Below are positions 23,901 to 35,986 of a stretch of DNA of 64,000 bases, one piece after another (positions within the stretch are counted from its first letter, which is position 1; each line of letters opens with the position of its first letter). Under the pieces are notes generated by a model. The model was not told the DNA's origin. It was given only the letters and a program-made list of their open reading frames with translations, and did not search any database. Source of the DNA: Patagioenas fasciata. Lineage: Eukaryota; Chordata; Aves; Columbiformes; Columbidae. The translations under genes were made by a program, and so were the position numbers. The stretch is from NCBI RefSeq assembly GCF_037038585.1, contig NC_092523.1:439001-503000 (forward strand), read 5' to 3'.

Positions 23901-24930
23901 GGGCAACAATATGGGAGGGGGGAGTGGAAGAAACACCACCTGGATTCATTTTCCCATATCAGTTCTTATGAAAATACCCACAATAGGATGCAGTTATCAG
24001 CAAGGTATACAACTGCACATCTACACACAACATGATTGCATGTAATCGCACATTTCTTACCAGATTAACTACAAATTGGGCAGCTATAAGATATATCAGT
24101 TATACCTTCATTTACTTCCAGAAATCTTCACTGAAATTATTTTGTTGCTTAAATTACTGTATAATGTGCACTTTATTAATGTATTATACATTAAGTATAC
24201 AAACATGTTATGAAAAACCACATCTAGTCCCGATATCTTTGTGAGTTCTGAAGGACACCGGTGGGTAACGGTGAACAATCAACACTCATCCGGGTAAAAC
24301 ACCCATGGGCAGAGCTGAAACTTGTTTTTATTGGTAGGTTGTGTTTTTCTGCAAGTTGTGTTATCATACCTACATACAGCAAATAAAGATTTGACCCAAA
24401 TTACATACCTTTATGTGCATACACACACGCACATGTTTGTGTTGTACAAAGATGCACACTGTTACTGAGATGTATAGGCATTGAATGTGTCAGGTAAGTA
24501 ACATGACAAGAGGCTTTAGAGCTGGGTCTTCACGGAATTATGTAAGTAACATATTAATGCAACAAATCTGGTGGCATAAAGCTATGGGGGAAAAAAATCC
24601 AGTGGAGAATCAGATAAATTCACGTGTTCTTTAAAGACAGCTCATGCATTCAACCAACTCCCAGGTGGGCCTGACTGTGGAAAGGAAAGTTTGCTCGAGC
24701 ACTTAGCGCCAGTGTCTGATGAGCAGACAAAACACCAACTGCAGACCGGGGACCCCCAGTTCTCAACCAGTTCATGGCTCTGAGCATCTTCTTTCCACAC
24801 ACTGCGGGTAACGCTTTACATCTGCAGTCCCCTCCCTAAACCCATCTTGTTCCTGGCTGAGAAGATACCAGATGTGGGGAACTGTTGCATGATAGAAGAA
24901 TTTGTGCTGTCAAACCACAGGATTCTGAGC
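21000..24930. other. AT-rich region without a recognised gene
   Basis: About 3.9 kb of AT-rich sequence with short frames only. The longest are a 116-codon plus frame at 22566-22916 and a 132-codon minus frame at 22329-22727, which overlap on opposite strands; neither resembles a family I know. A short CA-rich tract lies near 24420, and AATAAA-type signals occur at several places (for example near 23550 and 24380). It could be an intron or a long 3' UTR. I see no repeat family or RNA gene in it. Confidence 0.4.
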
Positions 24931-25337
24931 ACTGCAGATGATCACAGTGCGGTGCTGTCCTGAGAAGAAAGGATGAGTGACTTGTGGTGTTCCCTGCTGC
25001 TCACTGCCCTGATCCTGCCCACCCTCATGTTCCAGCTCCTCGAGCTGCGAGCTCCGGGGCCGGGAGCTGTTCCCGTCCTGCAGCCGGGGCTCTGGCACAG
25101 GTTGCGGAGCAGGGAGCAGCCAGCATCGCACACACTGCTGGCGGATTTACCACCGCCCTTCCCAGCACATCTCAGGGGCCCCAATGCCAGGACATCCCCT
25201 CTGAAACACAGGTCTTGGGCAGCTCTTACAAGAGGGCTGATATAAACACAGCTGCCACAGTTTGGCTACAGAAGGTGTAGAAGTGAAAATAAGGTCAAAA
25301 AAAGGAAAGTCAAAGAGCGAAACCCTGGATCCTTTAC

Positions 25338-28300
25338 CTTCCAGCCCATGGAAGTCTCATAAAACCTGTCTCTGGTTAAAGCAGTCACTGTGTCCAAGAC
25401 CAGGTTGAAGTGGGTCTCAGCAGCATGGGACACCACAGAAATCATCCCCTGCAACCACAGGGAAATGGGGAGTGGGCTGCAGCCCAGGCACTCAGCCATG
25501 GCCAGTGACAATGGCCAGGTAGGACATTGCAATAAGGGGGAAACAGCAGCAATGGGCACATCAAGGAGGTCTGGAGCAGGGCCAGCACCAGCCCTCCCTC
25601 TGCACCAGCAACAGGCAGAGGATGCTCAGGACATGAGCATCACCTCACCTGGGTCTCAGAGAGCTCCACAGAGTCTGTGTCCTGGAGGAACATCAGCACC
25701 TGCCCTTGGACATGGCTGAGGTCCCGACCACCTGCCAGCGCTGTCCCGAGAGCCTCGTACAGGAAAAGCTGAAAGAGAAGAGGTTGAGCCTGAGATGCGT
25801 TCACAGGCCGATCTGTCAGGAGAGGGCTGGCCCCACACTGACCCGACTGCCCCCGGAGCAGGCGAGACTGGCCGCAGTGCCAGGCTGGGGCAGCACAGGG
25901 GAAGCGCAGTTTGGGGGTGAAGCAGTGAAAACTGCCGGTGTGGGCAGAGTCCCAGTGTGGGGCAGGAGAAAAACCTTCTCCCAGGAGCCGGGGGCAGAGC
26001 TGCCCAGCTGCCGGCTCAGCTGCTGGCTCAGGCCCACGGTCCAGGTCTCGTCCTCAATGGGCTCCAGGGACACTCACAGGAACTGGGGGGAAGAGGAGAG
26101 GAAGTGAGTGTCCCCCTGCCCTTGGCCAGGGCCCTTCCCACACCCATGTGTCCTGGGATGCTGCTGGGGGAGAGCTGCTGGAATGGCAGTGTCTCCCCCT
26201 GCCAAGCCCAGCCCTCTTTTCACCAGCTCCCCACAACTCTGCCTGCTCCCTCTTCTCCCCGTCTGTTTATGACACCCCCGAGGATGCTGTACCTTAAGCA
26301 CATGTTGCTCCCACTCTGCAGAGTCCAGGGAGCTCTCAGCTCTTCCTAGAAAGCAAGAGGAAGCAAAAGCTCTGCTGCTGCTCAAGCTCACAGCAAAGAA
26401 GAACCCGGTGTTCTCCTCTGTGGTCAGACCTCCCAGAAGTCCCAGGCCATCAGGCTGGAAAGGGCCCACAAGCGCCTGTGCCAAAGCCCTTGCAAGGCCA
26501 CAGACACAGGAGGAAACCCAGGGGCATTTGTCAAAGCCACTGGATTCACGCTGGGGAAGGACACACTGACCATGGCTGATCCCCACTGTGTGACTGCTGG
26601 GAAGCTGCATTTTCCTGCCCTCCCTCCCCTCCAGCCTCTCCCCCCACCCACACTTTACCTGGCAGGTGCTGCAGCAGGAGGGGGATCTCGGTGGCCCACG
26701 CTGTCCCCAAGGCCCCGCGGATCCAGCCCTGCAGGGCCTGCAGCAGCTGCAAGGCGGCGACTGCGCGGCCGCTGCTGGTGTGAGGAGCTGCCGCCAGCAC
26801 CTGGGCGAGGGCAGCAGAGAGGGGTCACCCCTGCCACCAGAGCCACCCCTGCCAGCCCCGAGACAGGACTGGGATCCCCGCGGGGCTCGGGCAGGCTCGG
26901 GAGTGCTGCCAGAAAAGCTCTTTCTTTCCCCAGGGCCCCGCTACTCACCAGCGGTCCAGCCAGCAGCGCCTGGGGAGCCGGCAGCCGGGCTGCGGGGAGG
27001 GGGAAAGGCTGGTGAGATGAAGAGGCCCCGCTGTGCCCTGACCCCTGTACCTCCCGTGGCCCACACAGGGCTGAGAGCAGCTGCACGGCCACAGTGCTGG
27101 CCCGGGGGCTCCCCAGGCTGCCCCGCATGGGATGAAGGCAGATCCAGCACGGCCAGGAAGGAGCCCCAGCTCCCCAGGAGCCAGAGCCTGACTCTGCCAT
27201 TTGCTTTTCCTGGGCTCCTGCTCAGGGTTCATGGGGCACAGGGAGACACAGACTGGTCTGAGCCCCTTCCAAACCCAGCAGCACTCCCTGGGGCTCCTAC
27301 CCTGCTCCTGCGAGTCCACAGCATCGGGTTCCTCCTCTTCCTCACATCCCGCTCTCTCCCGTCTCTCCAGCAGGGCTCGCAGGCAGCGGGACAGCGGGAT
27401 CAGCACGCCGCTGCACTGGGCTGGCACCACGTACTGCAGCAGCCTGGGCCACAGGAGCTGCAGAGCAGAACCGAGCAATTCAGCACACCAGCATCTCCAC
27501 TCGGCTCCAAGATGTAAAGGATGGTCTACATTTCCCTGAGCCTCGTGCGCTTCAGCACATGTGAGGGGAGAGGTTCAGGCCATGAGGAAGAGCAACAAAA
27601 AACACTCTGAAGGCAAGAAGTGGCCTCAGCAGCAGGCCAGAGGGCAACTTACTTGAGACATTCCTCTCCGAGAGACATCCAGCGAGCCCAGGATGTCCAC
27701 GTGCGGGGCTCGAAGAGCTCTGTCCTCCTGGGGCTCCCAGGCAAAAAGGCCTCCTGCCGCCTGTAAGACAGAGTTGGCAAAACCCCGTTCCTCTCAGCTC
27801 CTGACCGACCAGGCTCAGGCACGGCCCCACCACTGCTGCTGCACCAGCATCCCGGGAGCAGCGACCTCCCGAAGGAGAACCCAGAAGCCCTTCCCTTTGC
27901 CCTGCTCCCAGAACAGCCTCCTGGAGCCCTGGAGAAGAGTGGCACACACACATCTCCCAGCCAGACAGATGCTCCAGCCAGAGAGGGAAGATCCTTGGCA
28001 AGCCAGCAGGAGGCTGGGCCATCCCTGGCCTTCATCTCCTGGGTGCCCGGCTGGAAACACTCACCGCAGGGGCTGCCGCGCAGCCTGTCCCCTTGCCAGA
28101 AGGGATGTGGGCCCCAGGCTGCTATGGGATGGGCAGGGCGTGCTTTGGAGAGCCGGGGCACGAGAACACCACAGAAAGCTCCTCTAGCCAGGCCCACCTG
28201 TGTGCACGGGCTGAGCTGGGCTGATGGCCCATCAGCATTTCAGGACGGATGATGTCCTGTCCCCACAAGTCTGTCCCTCCCTTCACAAGGCAGCTTTGCT

Positions 28301-30303
28301 GGAGGTGCGTGTGTGCACAGTTCAGCCCGTGGGGCGTGCAGGCAGTCCCGGGTGGCGTGACCAGGTGCAAACCCACGTCACCCCAACATCTCCACCACCA
28401 CGGTACAGCCCTGTGGAGGCCGCTGCGATGGCTGAGCTGGCGCCAATGGCCCTGCAGTGTGGAGCTCTCCATGGGCAAGGGCACCTGCGGAGCTCTCAGC
28501 ACGGCCCCGGCACCGGCCAAAGCCCCGGTGTCCTGCTCTGTCCTTACCAGTCTGCCCGAGCTCCGGCTGTACTCGCTGAAGATGTGCCCCACCACATCCC
28601 ATGGCCAGCAGCTCTGGGAGCCGGAGCTGAGCAGTTCCCGGATGAACTCCAGAACTGCCCTCCGCACCTGCCAGGGAGAGCGTGGTTATCACCCTCCTGC
28701 TCCAAACCACAGGGAAGCCGCCTGTGCTTGGGGAAGCCTTTGTGGCTCACGGGGAGATGACGAGGGCACAGCAGAAGCTTCTGCTGCTGCTGCCATGGCC
28801 TGGTCAGGCTCTGCCCCGAGGAAAAGGGTTTCTCTGCCTTCCCTGGCAGCACTGTCCCTTCCCAAACCAGCTCACCTGGACGCTGGGGTCGGTGCACACC
28901 AGCTGCATGGCCAACACCCCCTGGGTCAGCTTCTGCCTTGCTACAGGAGCTGGAAGAGACACAGAGAGCTGTGTTGAGGCAAAGCCTGACGGCAGAAGGA
29001 TTCCTTGAAGCTTCCAAGCTTCACGTACACTGCTGGGACAGAGAAGCAGGGCCTGACTCTGAATTCACATCAGGCAGGGGTGTGCCCAGAGTGACTGTTT
29101 CTAGAGGCACAGCTATTTTAGAGGCACTGAAAGCTCTGGTAACACAGAGAATGGGAGAAATGGCACTGGTACGAGCATCTCCTGTGCAAACCACCCACTC
29201 ATGTCACTGAGCCTGGAGCATCGTCCCTGGTGTGCCCCCATTTCTAACTGCCGGGGACAGCTCGAGCATCATCACAGGGGGTCAGCTAAGCTGGGGGACC
29301 CGCTCTTTGCAGCTCCTCTCGGGTGCAGCTGCACCACTTCCAGCCCATTCCAGCATTCGGCCCAGCAGCCCCAGCCCCTGCCGTGTGTCCCCAGCCCCTG
29401 GCACTGACTGTCAGAGCGGGCCAGCTCTCCCAGCAGGCTCAGGGTTGACACACGCTGGGTCTCGCTCCTGTGCCTCAGCTGGGACCGCAGAACAGCTGCG
29501 GGGCAGGTTCGGGCTGCAGGGAAGAAATCGCATTCTGCATTAGCAGGCGGCTGCCCCTGGCTGCCGAGGACAGGGACAGAGCTGCCACGGCACAGGGACA
29601 TCGCCCCGTCCCCTCTCCTTACCCTGCAGCATCATGGGGCGGGATGGCTTTGCCTTACAGGCCAGGCCAGGCACCTCAGTCACACCAGGGACCTGTGGGA
29701 ACGTGGGTCATTTGAGAGAAATGTGCATCGGCCTTGAGAGGGACCAAAAAGAATTGGTGCTCTCTGCCTTCCTCCCCTCCCTTGCTCCTCCTGCAGCTTG
29801 GCCGAGAGGGAAATGGCTGTGGGAACCAGGCTGCCCCTCCAGCCCCTTCCAAGCACAGAACCACAGAATGTCCTGAGCTGGAAGGAACCCACAAGGATCT
29901 TGAGTCCAGCTCCTGTCCCTGCACCGGACACCCCACAGGTCACCCCCTGTGTCTGAGGACATTGTCCAGTCTCTTCTTGAACACTGTCAGGTTGGGGCCG
30001 TGACACCTCCCTGGGAGTCTGTTCAGTGTCCATCACCTCTGGGGGAAGAACCTTTTCCTCATGTCCCACTGACCTTCTCCAGCACATCTTCTGCCATTCC
30101 CTGGGATCCCAGCATTGCTCTTCCTGCACCCTTAAGGCTCTTCCATGGCCCCTGGCTCGCACCCTGGCGCGCTGGTCTGCAGCTGGTCCTGGCGGAGGGA
30201 CACCCTGCCCTGCCCCGCAGGCTCCCCTTACCTGGCGGTGCCCAGTGGTGCGGGTGCCGAGAGCTGAGCCCCGTGCGGTTGGGGTCTGACCTCCCCCCAG
30301 CAT
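25338..30303 (-). pseudogene. Maestro HEAT-like repeat (MROH) family gene, damaged and partial
   Basis: Minus-strand exons with consensus splice sites and matching phases: 29495-29409, 28940-28876, 28667-28548, 27760-27653, 27457-27301, 26989-26949, 26800-26659, 26345-26293, 26082-25975, 25768-25649 and 25448-25338. A 24-codon exon at 30303-30232 beginning with ATG is possible but weaker. Signature stretches include VRRAVLEFIRELLSSGS, LLWPRLLQYVVPAQ, LQLLQALQGWI, SLEPIEDETWTVGLSQQL and HVQGQVLMFLQDTDSVELSE, typical of the bird-expanded MROH family of HEAT-repeat proteins, whose function is poorly known. The exon starting at 26082 has an in-frame TGA (26074-26076), where the family usually has a residue such as arginine (FL-x-VSLEP). 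No downstream exons are recognisable below 25338, so the C-terminal part is missing. Probably a pseudogene. An acceptor shift past the stop is the alternative. Confidence 0.78.
29858..30065 (-). mobile_element. CR1 LINE 3' fragment
   Basis: Reverse-complement CR1 3'-end sequence (ACCACAGAATGTCCTGAGCT, then GGAAGGAACCCACAAGGATC). The same subfamily occurs in the opposite orientation at 42885-42990. It lies between the possible first exon and the next exon of the MROH-like gene. Confidence 0.8.
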
Positions 30304-30544
30304 CTGCAGTATGTGGCCGAGGTTCTACAGGAGAACAGGGAGGGGAGGAAGAGGAGGTTAAAGCCACCGCAATGCTCCAGGGAAAGCAGAAGCCCAGCAC
30401 AGCTGGGATGAGGGGAGCCCCTGATGTCAGCTCCCAGGGACATCCCCAAACCCTCCTGCCCGGGGTCCTCATTTGCCCCTCTCAGAGCAGCATCAGAAGG
30501 TCTCTGCTCTCTGCACAGGGACACTGCTGACAACTCCGATTTGT

Positions 30545-30960
30545 AGAATCATAGAATCATTTTGGTTGGAAGAGACCATCAGGATCGAGTCCAATTGTCA
30601 AGCTAACACTGGCACTACTCCATGTCCCTGAGAACCTCCTGTCCGTCTGTCCAGCCCTCCAGGGACGGTGACTCCAGCACTGCCCTGGGCAGCCTGTTCC
30701 AATGCCCCACAGCCCTTTGGGGAAGAAATTGTTCCCACATCCAACCTCAACCTCCCCTGGGCAACTTGAGGCCGTTTCCTCTGCTCCTGGCGCTTGTTCC
30801 TGGGGAGCAGAGCCCGACCCCCCCTGGCTCCAAGCTCCTTTCAGGCAGTTCAGAGATCAGAAGGTCTCCCCTCAGCTCCTGTTCTCCAGCTGAACACCCC
30901 AGGTCCCTCAGCCGCTCCCATCACACTTGTGCTCCAGCCCCTCACCAGCTCTGAGGCAAA
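30545..30960 (-). mobile_element. CR1 LINE 3' fragment
   Basis: Begins with AGAATCATAGAATCATTTTG, the reverse complement of the CR1 terminal ATTCTATG-type repeat, followed by GGTTGGAAGAGACCATCAGG and about 370 bp of CR1 3' region. It separates the divergent MROH-like and Aurora kinase genes and occupies the place where the kinase's upstream exons would be expected. Confidence 0.92.
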
Positions 30961-31225
30961 GCTCTGCCCACACACAGAGCCCCAGGGAGGTGCCAGTGCC
31001 TCCCTTCCCAAGAAGATGAGCCCCAGGGACTCTTGGTTCCCCCTGTCCCCGTCCCCCTCATTGCTCTTTTCTTGCCCAAAGAGCCCAGGAAGCCTCAGGC
31101 CTCCTCTCTGGGGTCCCCTAGGTGACAGCGGGGGTAGGTTGCAGAGAGCCCACGGGTGGCACTGGAGACCCTGGGGTGGTAGTGAGGGGTCCTGGGACCT
31201 CACCATGTGTCCCTGTTCCCCTCAG

Positions 31226-31364
31226 GCACCCCAACATCCTGCGCCTCTACAACTACTTCCACGATGAGCGGCGGGTGTTCCTCATCCTGGAGTAAGCGCC
31301 CAGGGGGGAGCTCTACAAGGAGCTGCAGCGCCAAGGCCGCTTCGATGCCACCCGCACCGCCACG
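31226..31364 (+). pseudogene. AURKB: Aurora kinase exon with stop codon
   Basis: Follows a CCCCTCAG acceptor, with one base completing the previous codon. It reads [11 protein letters not shown] to RTAT, interrupted by TAA at 31293-31295 after LILE, and ends at a GTCAGG donor. Confidence 0.85.
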
Positions 31365-31645
31365 GTCAGGTCACCCCAAAATGGGGCACCCCTAGGGGGG
31401 AGCTCTGGAACCGCCCCAGACACCAGGGTCACCCACACACATGGGGGTCTGGGCCTCCTGACCAGCCCCAAATGCTGAGGTCCCACCCAAGAATTGGTGT
31501 TGGGGTCCCCAAGGGCCCCCTGGTCAGTTTGAGGGTGTCCTGACCCATCCCCAGCTGATGGAGGAGCTGCTGCCACACCCACAGTGGCCACCCTCTGTTC
31601 AGTGGGGGACCCTGGGGTTGCATGGGGGCTGTGGGGGTCCCCTGA

Positions 31646-31960
<315 letters not shown>

Positions 31961-32198
31961 GTAGGGCTGGGGGGGCTCTGGGGGGGGTCCTCCATGGGGC
32001 ACCCTGTGCGGACAGGGACACAGCAGGGGCTGAGACCCCATGGGGATGGTGTCACTGGCCTGGGGGTGACAAGCACCCCAGGGGGCCCCAACCTGCCAAG
32101 GCGGGGCTCCCCCTGAAACAGAGCTGCCTTTATGTACCTCTGGAGAGGCGGTGGGTGCGTGTACACGTGGGGGTGTCTCCTCATGGGGTGCCCCCCAG

Positions 32199-32373
32199 GC
32201 GGAGGACGCTGTGCGGGACGCTGGATTACCTTCCCCCCGAGATGGTGGAGGGGCGCGAGCACGACGAGAAGGTGGATCTGTGGTGCCTGGGGGTGCTCTG
32301 CTATGAGCTGCTGGTTGGGCACCCCCCCTTCGAGAGCCCCTCCCACAACGAGACCTACCACCGCATCACCAAG
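32199..32373 (+). pseudogene. AURKB: Aurora kinase exon, activation segment
   Basis: Acceptor CCCCCCAG. The first base completes the split Arg codon. It reads [18 protein letters not shown] through [15 protein letters not shown] and ends at GTGGGG. The frame is fully open. Confidence 0.9.
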
Positions 32374-32769
32374 GTGGGGACTGCGCCCTAGGGACCCCCA
32401 CCCACCCGGGGAGCACCTCCGGGGACCCACAAGGACCCCAGAGCAACCCCCAGACTCACATGCTGTGCTCTCACAGGGGGGACCCTGCCACAGAGACCCC
32501 ATGTTTAGGGAGCTCACACCCCCCGGAATCCCCTGCCATGGGGACCCTGCCTTTGGAGAGCAGCCCCTGCCACACATGCTGCTGGGGAACCCAAGGGCTG
32601 GGCGGGACCCCAGAATCCCAGCCCCACACACACAGCACCTGCCCTACACCCTCCATTCCCAGTGTGGGGCAAGACCCACGGCTGGGGGGCCAGGGACACC
32701 AGTACTGGGTGGGGGTGTCCTTGTGCCCCGTCCATTTCCGGGGTCCCTGAGTCCCCCGTGTCCCGCCAG

Positions 32770-32943
32770 GTGGACCTGCACTTCCCGCCCGCCGTGCCCG
32801 AGGGTGCCCGTGATCTCATCTCGCGCCTGCTGCGCCGCAGCCCGGCCCAGCGCCTGCCCCTGCGGGACGTGCTGCAGCACCCCTGGGCGCGCACCCACTC
32901 CCGGCGGGTGCTGCCCCCCGCCTACGCATCCCCACCCCCGTGA
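32770..32943 (+). pseudogene. AURKB: Aurora kinase last exon
   Basis: Acceptor CCCGCCAG. Reads [18 protein letters not shown] to [13 protein letters not shown] with a TGA at 32941-32943. The length (57 residues) and end match the Aurora B/C C-terminus. Confidence 0.9.
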
Positions 32944-32980
32944 GCTCAAACGCTTGGATTATTAATATTTGCAGTAATAT

Positions 32981-32986
32981 AATAAA
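32981..32986 (+). terminator. Polyadenylation signal AATAAA after the Aurora exons
   Basis: AATAAA 38 bp after the TGA, in an AT-rich stretch. It suits a very short 3' UTR. Confidence 0.55.
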
Positions 32987-32989
32987 TAT

Positions 32990-33980
32990 CAGCCTGCAGC
33001 TTTGCTAAACATCAGTGTCACAGTTCTGTCCAAAGGTGTCAACTACTGCATACAACAAAAGCAAAGCTCCAACTCCCCTGCAGCAGCTGCCAAGTGCCAG
33101 CACAGGGACACGGCTGCGAGGGCTGGTAACGGCACACAGGGCAGACCGCGGGCGACAGCTGCACACAGGGCAGACTGCAGCAGACTAAATTCTTGGGGAA
33201 GAAACATGGAGTAGAATAGCAGCAGGGCTGGCACCTCCACAGAGGTCCAACCCCAGCATATAAACCATAGACTTCTGTATCTTTACAAACAGTTCATACC
33301 ATCATTTAGTCCAACAGCAATATTCCACTGTGAGGTCTTCTTGCTTCTCTTTGGATCTTTTTCTCCAACTCCTCGTGGGCCTTTGTGTTTTCAGCTGTAG
33401 ACATTGTTTATGGTCCATAGCCTTGCAGGTACTGTTTTGTCTGAATAAATCCTTTCTTCTCAGCAAAGTGTGAAATAGGCCCCATTTTGCAGACGTCTGT
33501 AATGTCTCCTCCGTGTTAGCCTTGGATCATTGTTTTTCCTGGACCGTTCTGTTCTTCCCAGCAAAGTGCAAACAAGACCTTGCAAGCGTTCAGTGTGGTT
33601 TGTAGTTGCTTTTGGTAAATATGAGCAGAACTTTAAAATTTAAGCAAATCCAGCTTACCAAGTAACATGAAGCAAAGAGTATATTAAAAATCATACAACC
33701 TTTTATCTCTAAATAATTAATTTAGAGTGCATCTACTTAAGCCAAATTATTAATATTAAACTTAAATTGGGCTCAGCCACTGACCTGTGAGTAGTAAAAC
33801 CATTGCCATACAGCTCACTTATTTAGCAGGGAGAGCTCACAGTGGGCTCACCCAGACTGTCGTGTTTATAGAATAAAGTGGTTGACTCGCAGTCAAATTG
33901 CACACAGCAGGAAAAGTCTGAAAGAAACTGCCTGCACCCACAAACCACCAGCATTCAGTAGCCGTTCTGCTTCCTTGTGG
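32990..33980. other. AT-rich intergenic DNA, nothing recognised
   Basis: About 1 kb without a supported gene. Two short similar stretches about 100 bp apart (CAGCAAAGTGTGAAATAGGC near 33460 and CAGCAAAGTGCAAACAAGAC near 33560) suggest an old local duplication. Confidence 0.4.
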
Positions 33981-33989
33981 GTCCCCTGG

Positions 33990-34450
33990 AAGGAGCTCAG
34001 GCCCCCACCTGCTCTGGAGCCCGCACCTGCTGCTGGTTTGGCTGGGGGGGTGGGGGCGAGTCGAGCGCATCCGCCACAGGGGCCGCTGGAGACGCCGAGG
34101 GCCGGCTTGCCGCCTTCACCATGGGGCTCGGGCGCGGCCCAGGAACACGGGACGGGCTCGCAGGAGCAGCCGGAGCTGGGGGCGGCTGCGCGGGGCGAGC
34201 GGGGCCGCGGGAGGAGGTTCAGAGGGAGCTCTGGCGAGCTGGGGACGCACCCGGCATCTGCCCCCGGGCGGCTGTCGCCTCCTGCTCCTCCGCCGGCCCC
34301 GGGGACCTCCCCCCCGGAGCGGACCTGACTGAAGACTGCGGCTCCCCGGAGAGGCCGCGGCCGCCCGCCCTCCCCTGCTCCTCGGAGGGTCCGTTTGAAG
34401 CGGAAAAAGGCGCAGTTGGGGGACGGGTTTGCAATTACTCAGGTAAATTA
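33990..34450. promoter_or_regulatory. CpG island
   Basis: GC- and CpG-dense stretch ending at about 34440, with a donor-like CAGGTAAAT at 34439-34447. It could be a promoter with a first exon on the plus strand. The 230-codon frame across it has no recognisable domain. Confidence 0.45.
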
Positions 34451-34454
34451 TCAG

Positions 34455-35270
34455 CGGGTGTGTGTAACAACGGGGCTCAAAAGGCTTTTTTTAAGATCGC
34501 CAGGCCGTTATGCCGAAAATATACCAATTTATGCATATTTTGGCCCAAAATACAGCTCCAGCACAAATGGGCAAGCCGCGAGGGTGAGGTCAGGGCTTTT
34601 AATTCTGTGGTTTGGGGGAAGTTTGTCCCGTTTGGAGCGTTTTCAACAGCAAGCTGGGAAATGGGATAGTTTAGAGAACCCCAGATTGGGGAGGAAATGG
34701 TTAATAAAGGGGCTTCGTGCCGCTGCCTTGAGGCAGAAGTGATGAAAAAAAAAAAAACACATCCTCTTTTTTCTTTGGACTTTTCCCCTTTTAAATGAAA
34801 ATGAGAATATTGTTTGTTTTCAGCACCAGCAGTGGAAGTGGGGAGGAAACAACTCCAAAAATATCCCTAAAACCACCCGGATTTAACCCAAATCTTTCGG
34901 GGAGGCGCGGGTGTAAATCCCTTTTAGTGTCACCGGTCTGCCCAGTCCCCTCCCCCACCAGCCTTTCCCCCTCTTTTTATCCCAGTTTCTAGGGATAAAT
35001 TTCACCACTTTACTTCTTCAATTTCATAACTTCCCTCCCTTGGAAAAGAAACTTCTTCTCCGCGGGGGATTGGAGTGGATGATCTTTGGAGGTCCATTCC
35101 AGCCCCTAACACTGTGTTCTGTGAAAACAGAGCCGAGCAGGACGCTTGTCCCTCACCTGAGCCCCTCACTGTTCAACCCCCTGACCCCCCCCCCCCCAAA
35201 AAAAAAAGAGGCGTCTAAGGGGTTTTGTAGTTGGCTTTTTCAAAATAAAAGGCGTTTTTTAGCAGCAGCA
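34455..35270. other. Intergenic stretch with homopolymer tracts
   Basis: AT-richer sequence with poly-A near 34746-34757 and a run of about 13 C followed by about 10 A near 35187-35209. No gene is recognised. Confidence 0.4.
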
Positions 35271-35726
35271 ATTCTGTCCTCCCGGGCGCCAGAGCCGGCA
35301 CGGCACGGCCGGGCTGCAGGACCGGCTGCGGCCACCGGGCGGCAGCAGCGGCGGCACCGGCGCTGCGGTTCCCGCGTTGCGCGCTCGGCACGGCGGGGGC
35401 GGCGGCGTTTCCTTCCCGAGCGGCGGCAACGAGCGCGGTGGCAGCGCCTCACGGGCCCCGCAGCACCGCACGGCCGGTACGGGCGGACGGCAGCGTGGAG
35501 CACGGGGGCTGCATAGCGAACTACAAAGGTGCCGGGGGGGCAAACGTGTGCGGGGGTCACCTGCACCGAGGGGTCCGCCCGGGGTCAGCCAGACCAGACG
35601 ATCCACATGAGTCAACCCGCAGCTGAGAATCCGCACTCCGCCGCGACTGTCCGGAGAGCGGCAGACACGGAACAAACACCAGCGCGGCCCCAAGCCGCGC
35701 AGTCTCGTACCCAACACCATTTCAAC

Positions 35727-35740
35727 TCTGTCTTTAACCA
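35727..35740 (-). terminator. snRNA 3' box
   Basis: On the minus strand TGGTTAAAGACAGA, 18 bp after the U2 3' end, close to the vertebrate snRNA 3' box that directs 3' end formation by the Integrator complex. Confidence 0.8.
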
Positions 35741-35758
35741 GCTCAGGGTCCCCCGAGG

Positions 35759-35946
35759 GGGTGCACCGTTCCCGGAGGCACTGCAATACCGGGACGATGC
35801 GCGGAGCGGAGGGAGCAAGCTCCGGATCCAACTCCCAGGCCCAAAAATCCGTTTAATATAAAGTCCTCTCATCGAGGACGTATCAGATATTAAACTGATA
35901 AGAACAGATACTACACTTGATCTTAGCCAAAAGGCCGAGAAGCGAT
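35759..35946 (-). ncRNA. RNU2: U2 spliceosomal snRNA
   Basis: Full-length 188-nt U2 on the minus strand. It begins ATCGCTTCTCGGCCTTTTGG at 35946, carries the branch-point recognition element GTAGTATC within the conserved 5' domain, the Sm site GATTTTTGG, and ends GGAACGGTGCACCC at 35759. U2 base-pairs with the intron branch site and, in the U2 snRNP, helps form the spliceosome core. Relative to vertebrate U2 as I remember it, the 5' domain is unchanged. Stem-loop IIa keeps its stem (GTCCTC/GAGGAC) but has a different loop, and stem-loop IV has paired changes (CCGG with CCGG). The gene also has a 3' box, a PSE-like element and octamers at the right distances, which argues for an active gene, not a retrocopy. 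It could be a divergent U2 variant. Confidence 0.96.
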
Positions 35947-35986
35947 ACTTTGTAACCTCCTCCGCACCGCCCCATCCGCTTCCATC

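Noticed and set aside
33977-34669. 230-codon plus frame
   Set aside because: It crosses a CpG island and ordinary flanking DNA without any recognisable motif. A splice donor lies inside it, so at most its first part could be an exon.
34455-35270. Possible further exons between the Aurora exons and U2
   Set aside because: No family-like peptide flanked by splice sites was found.
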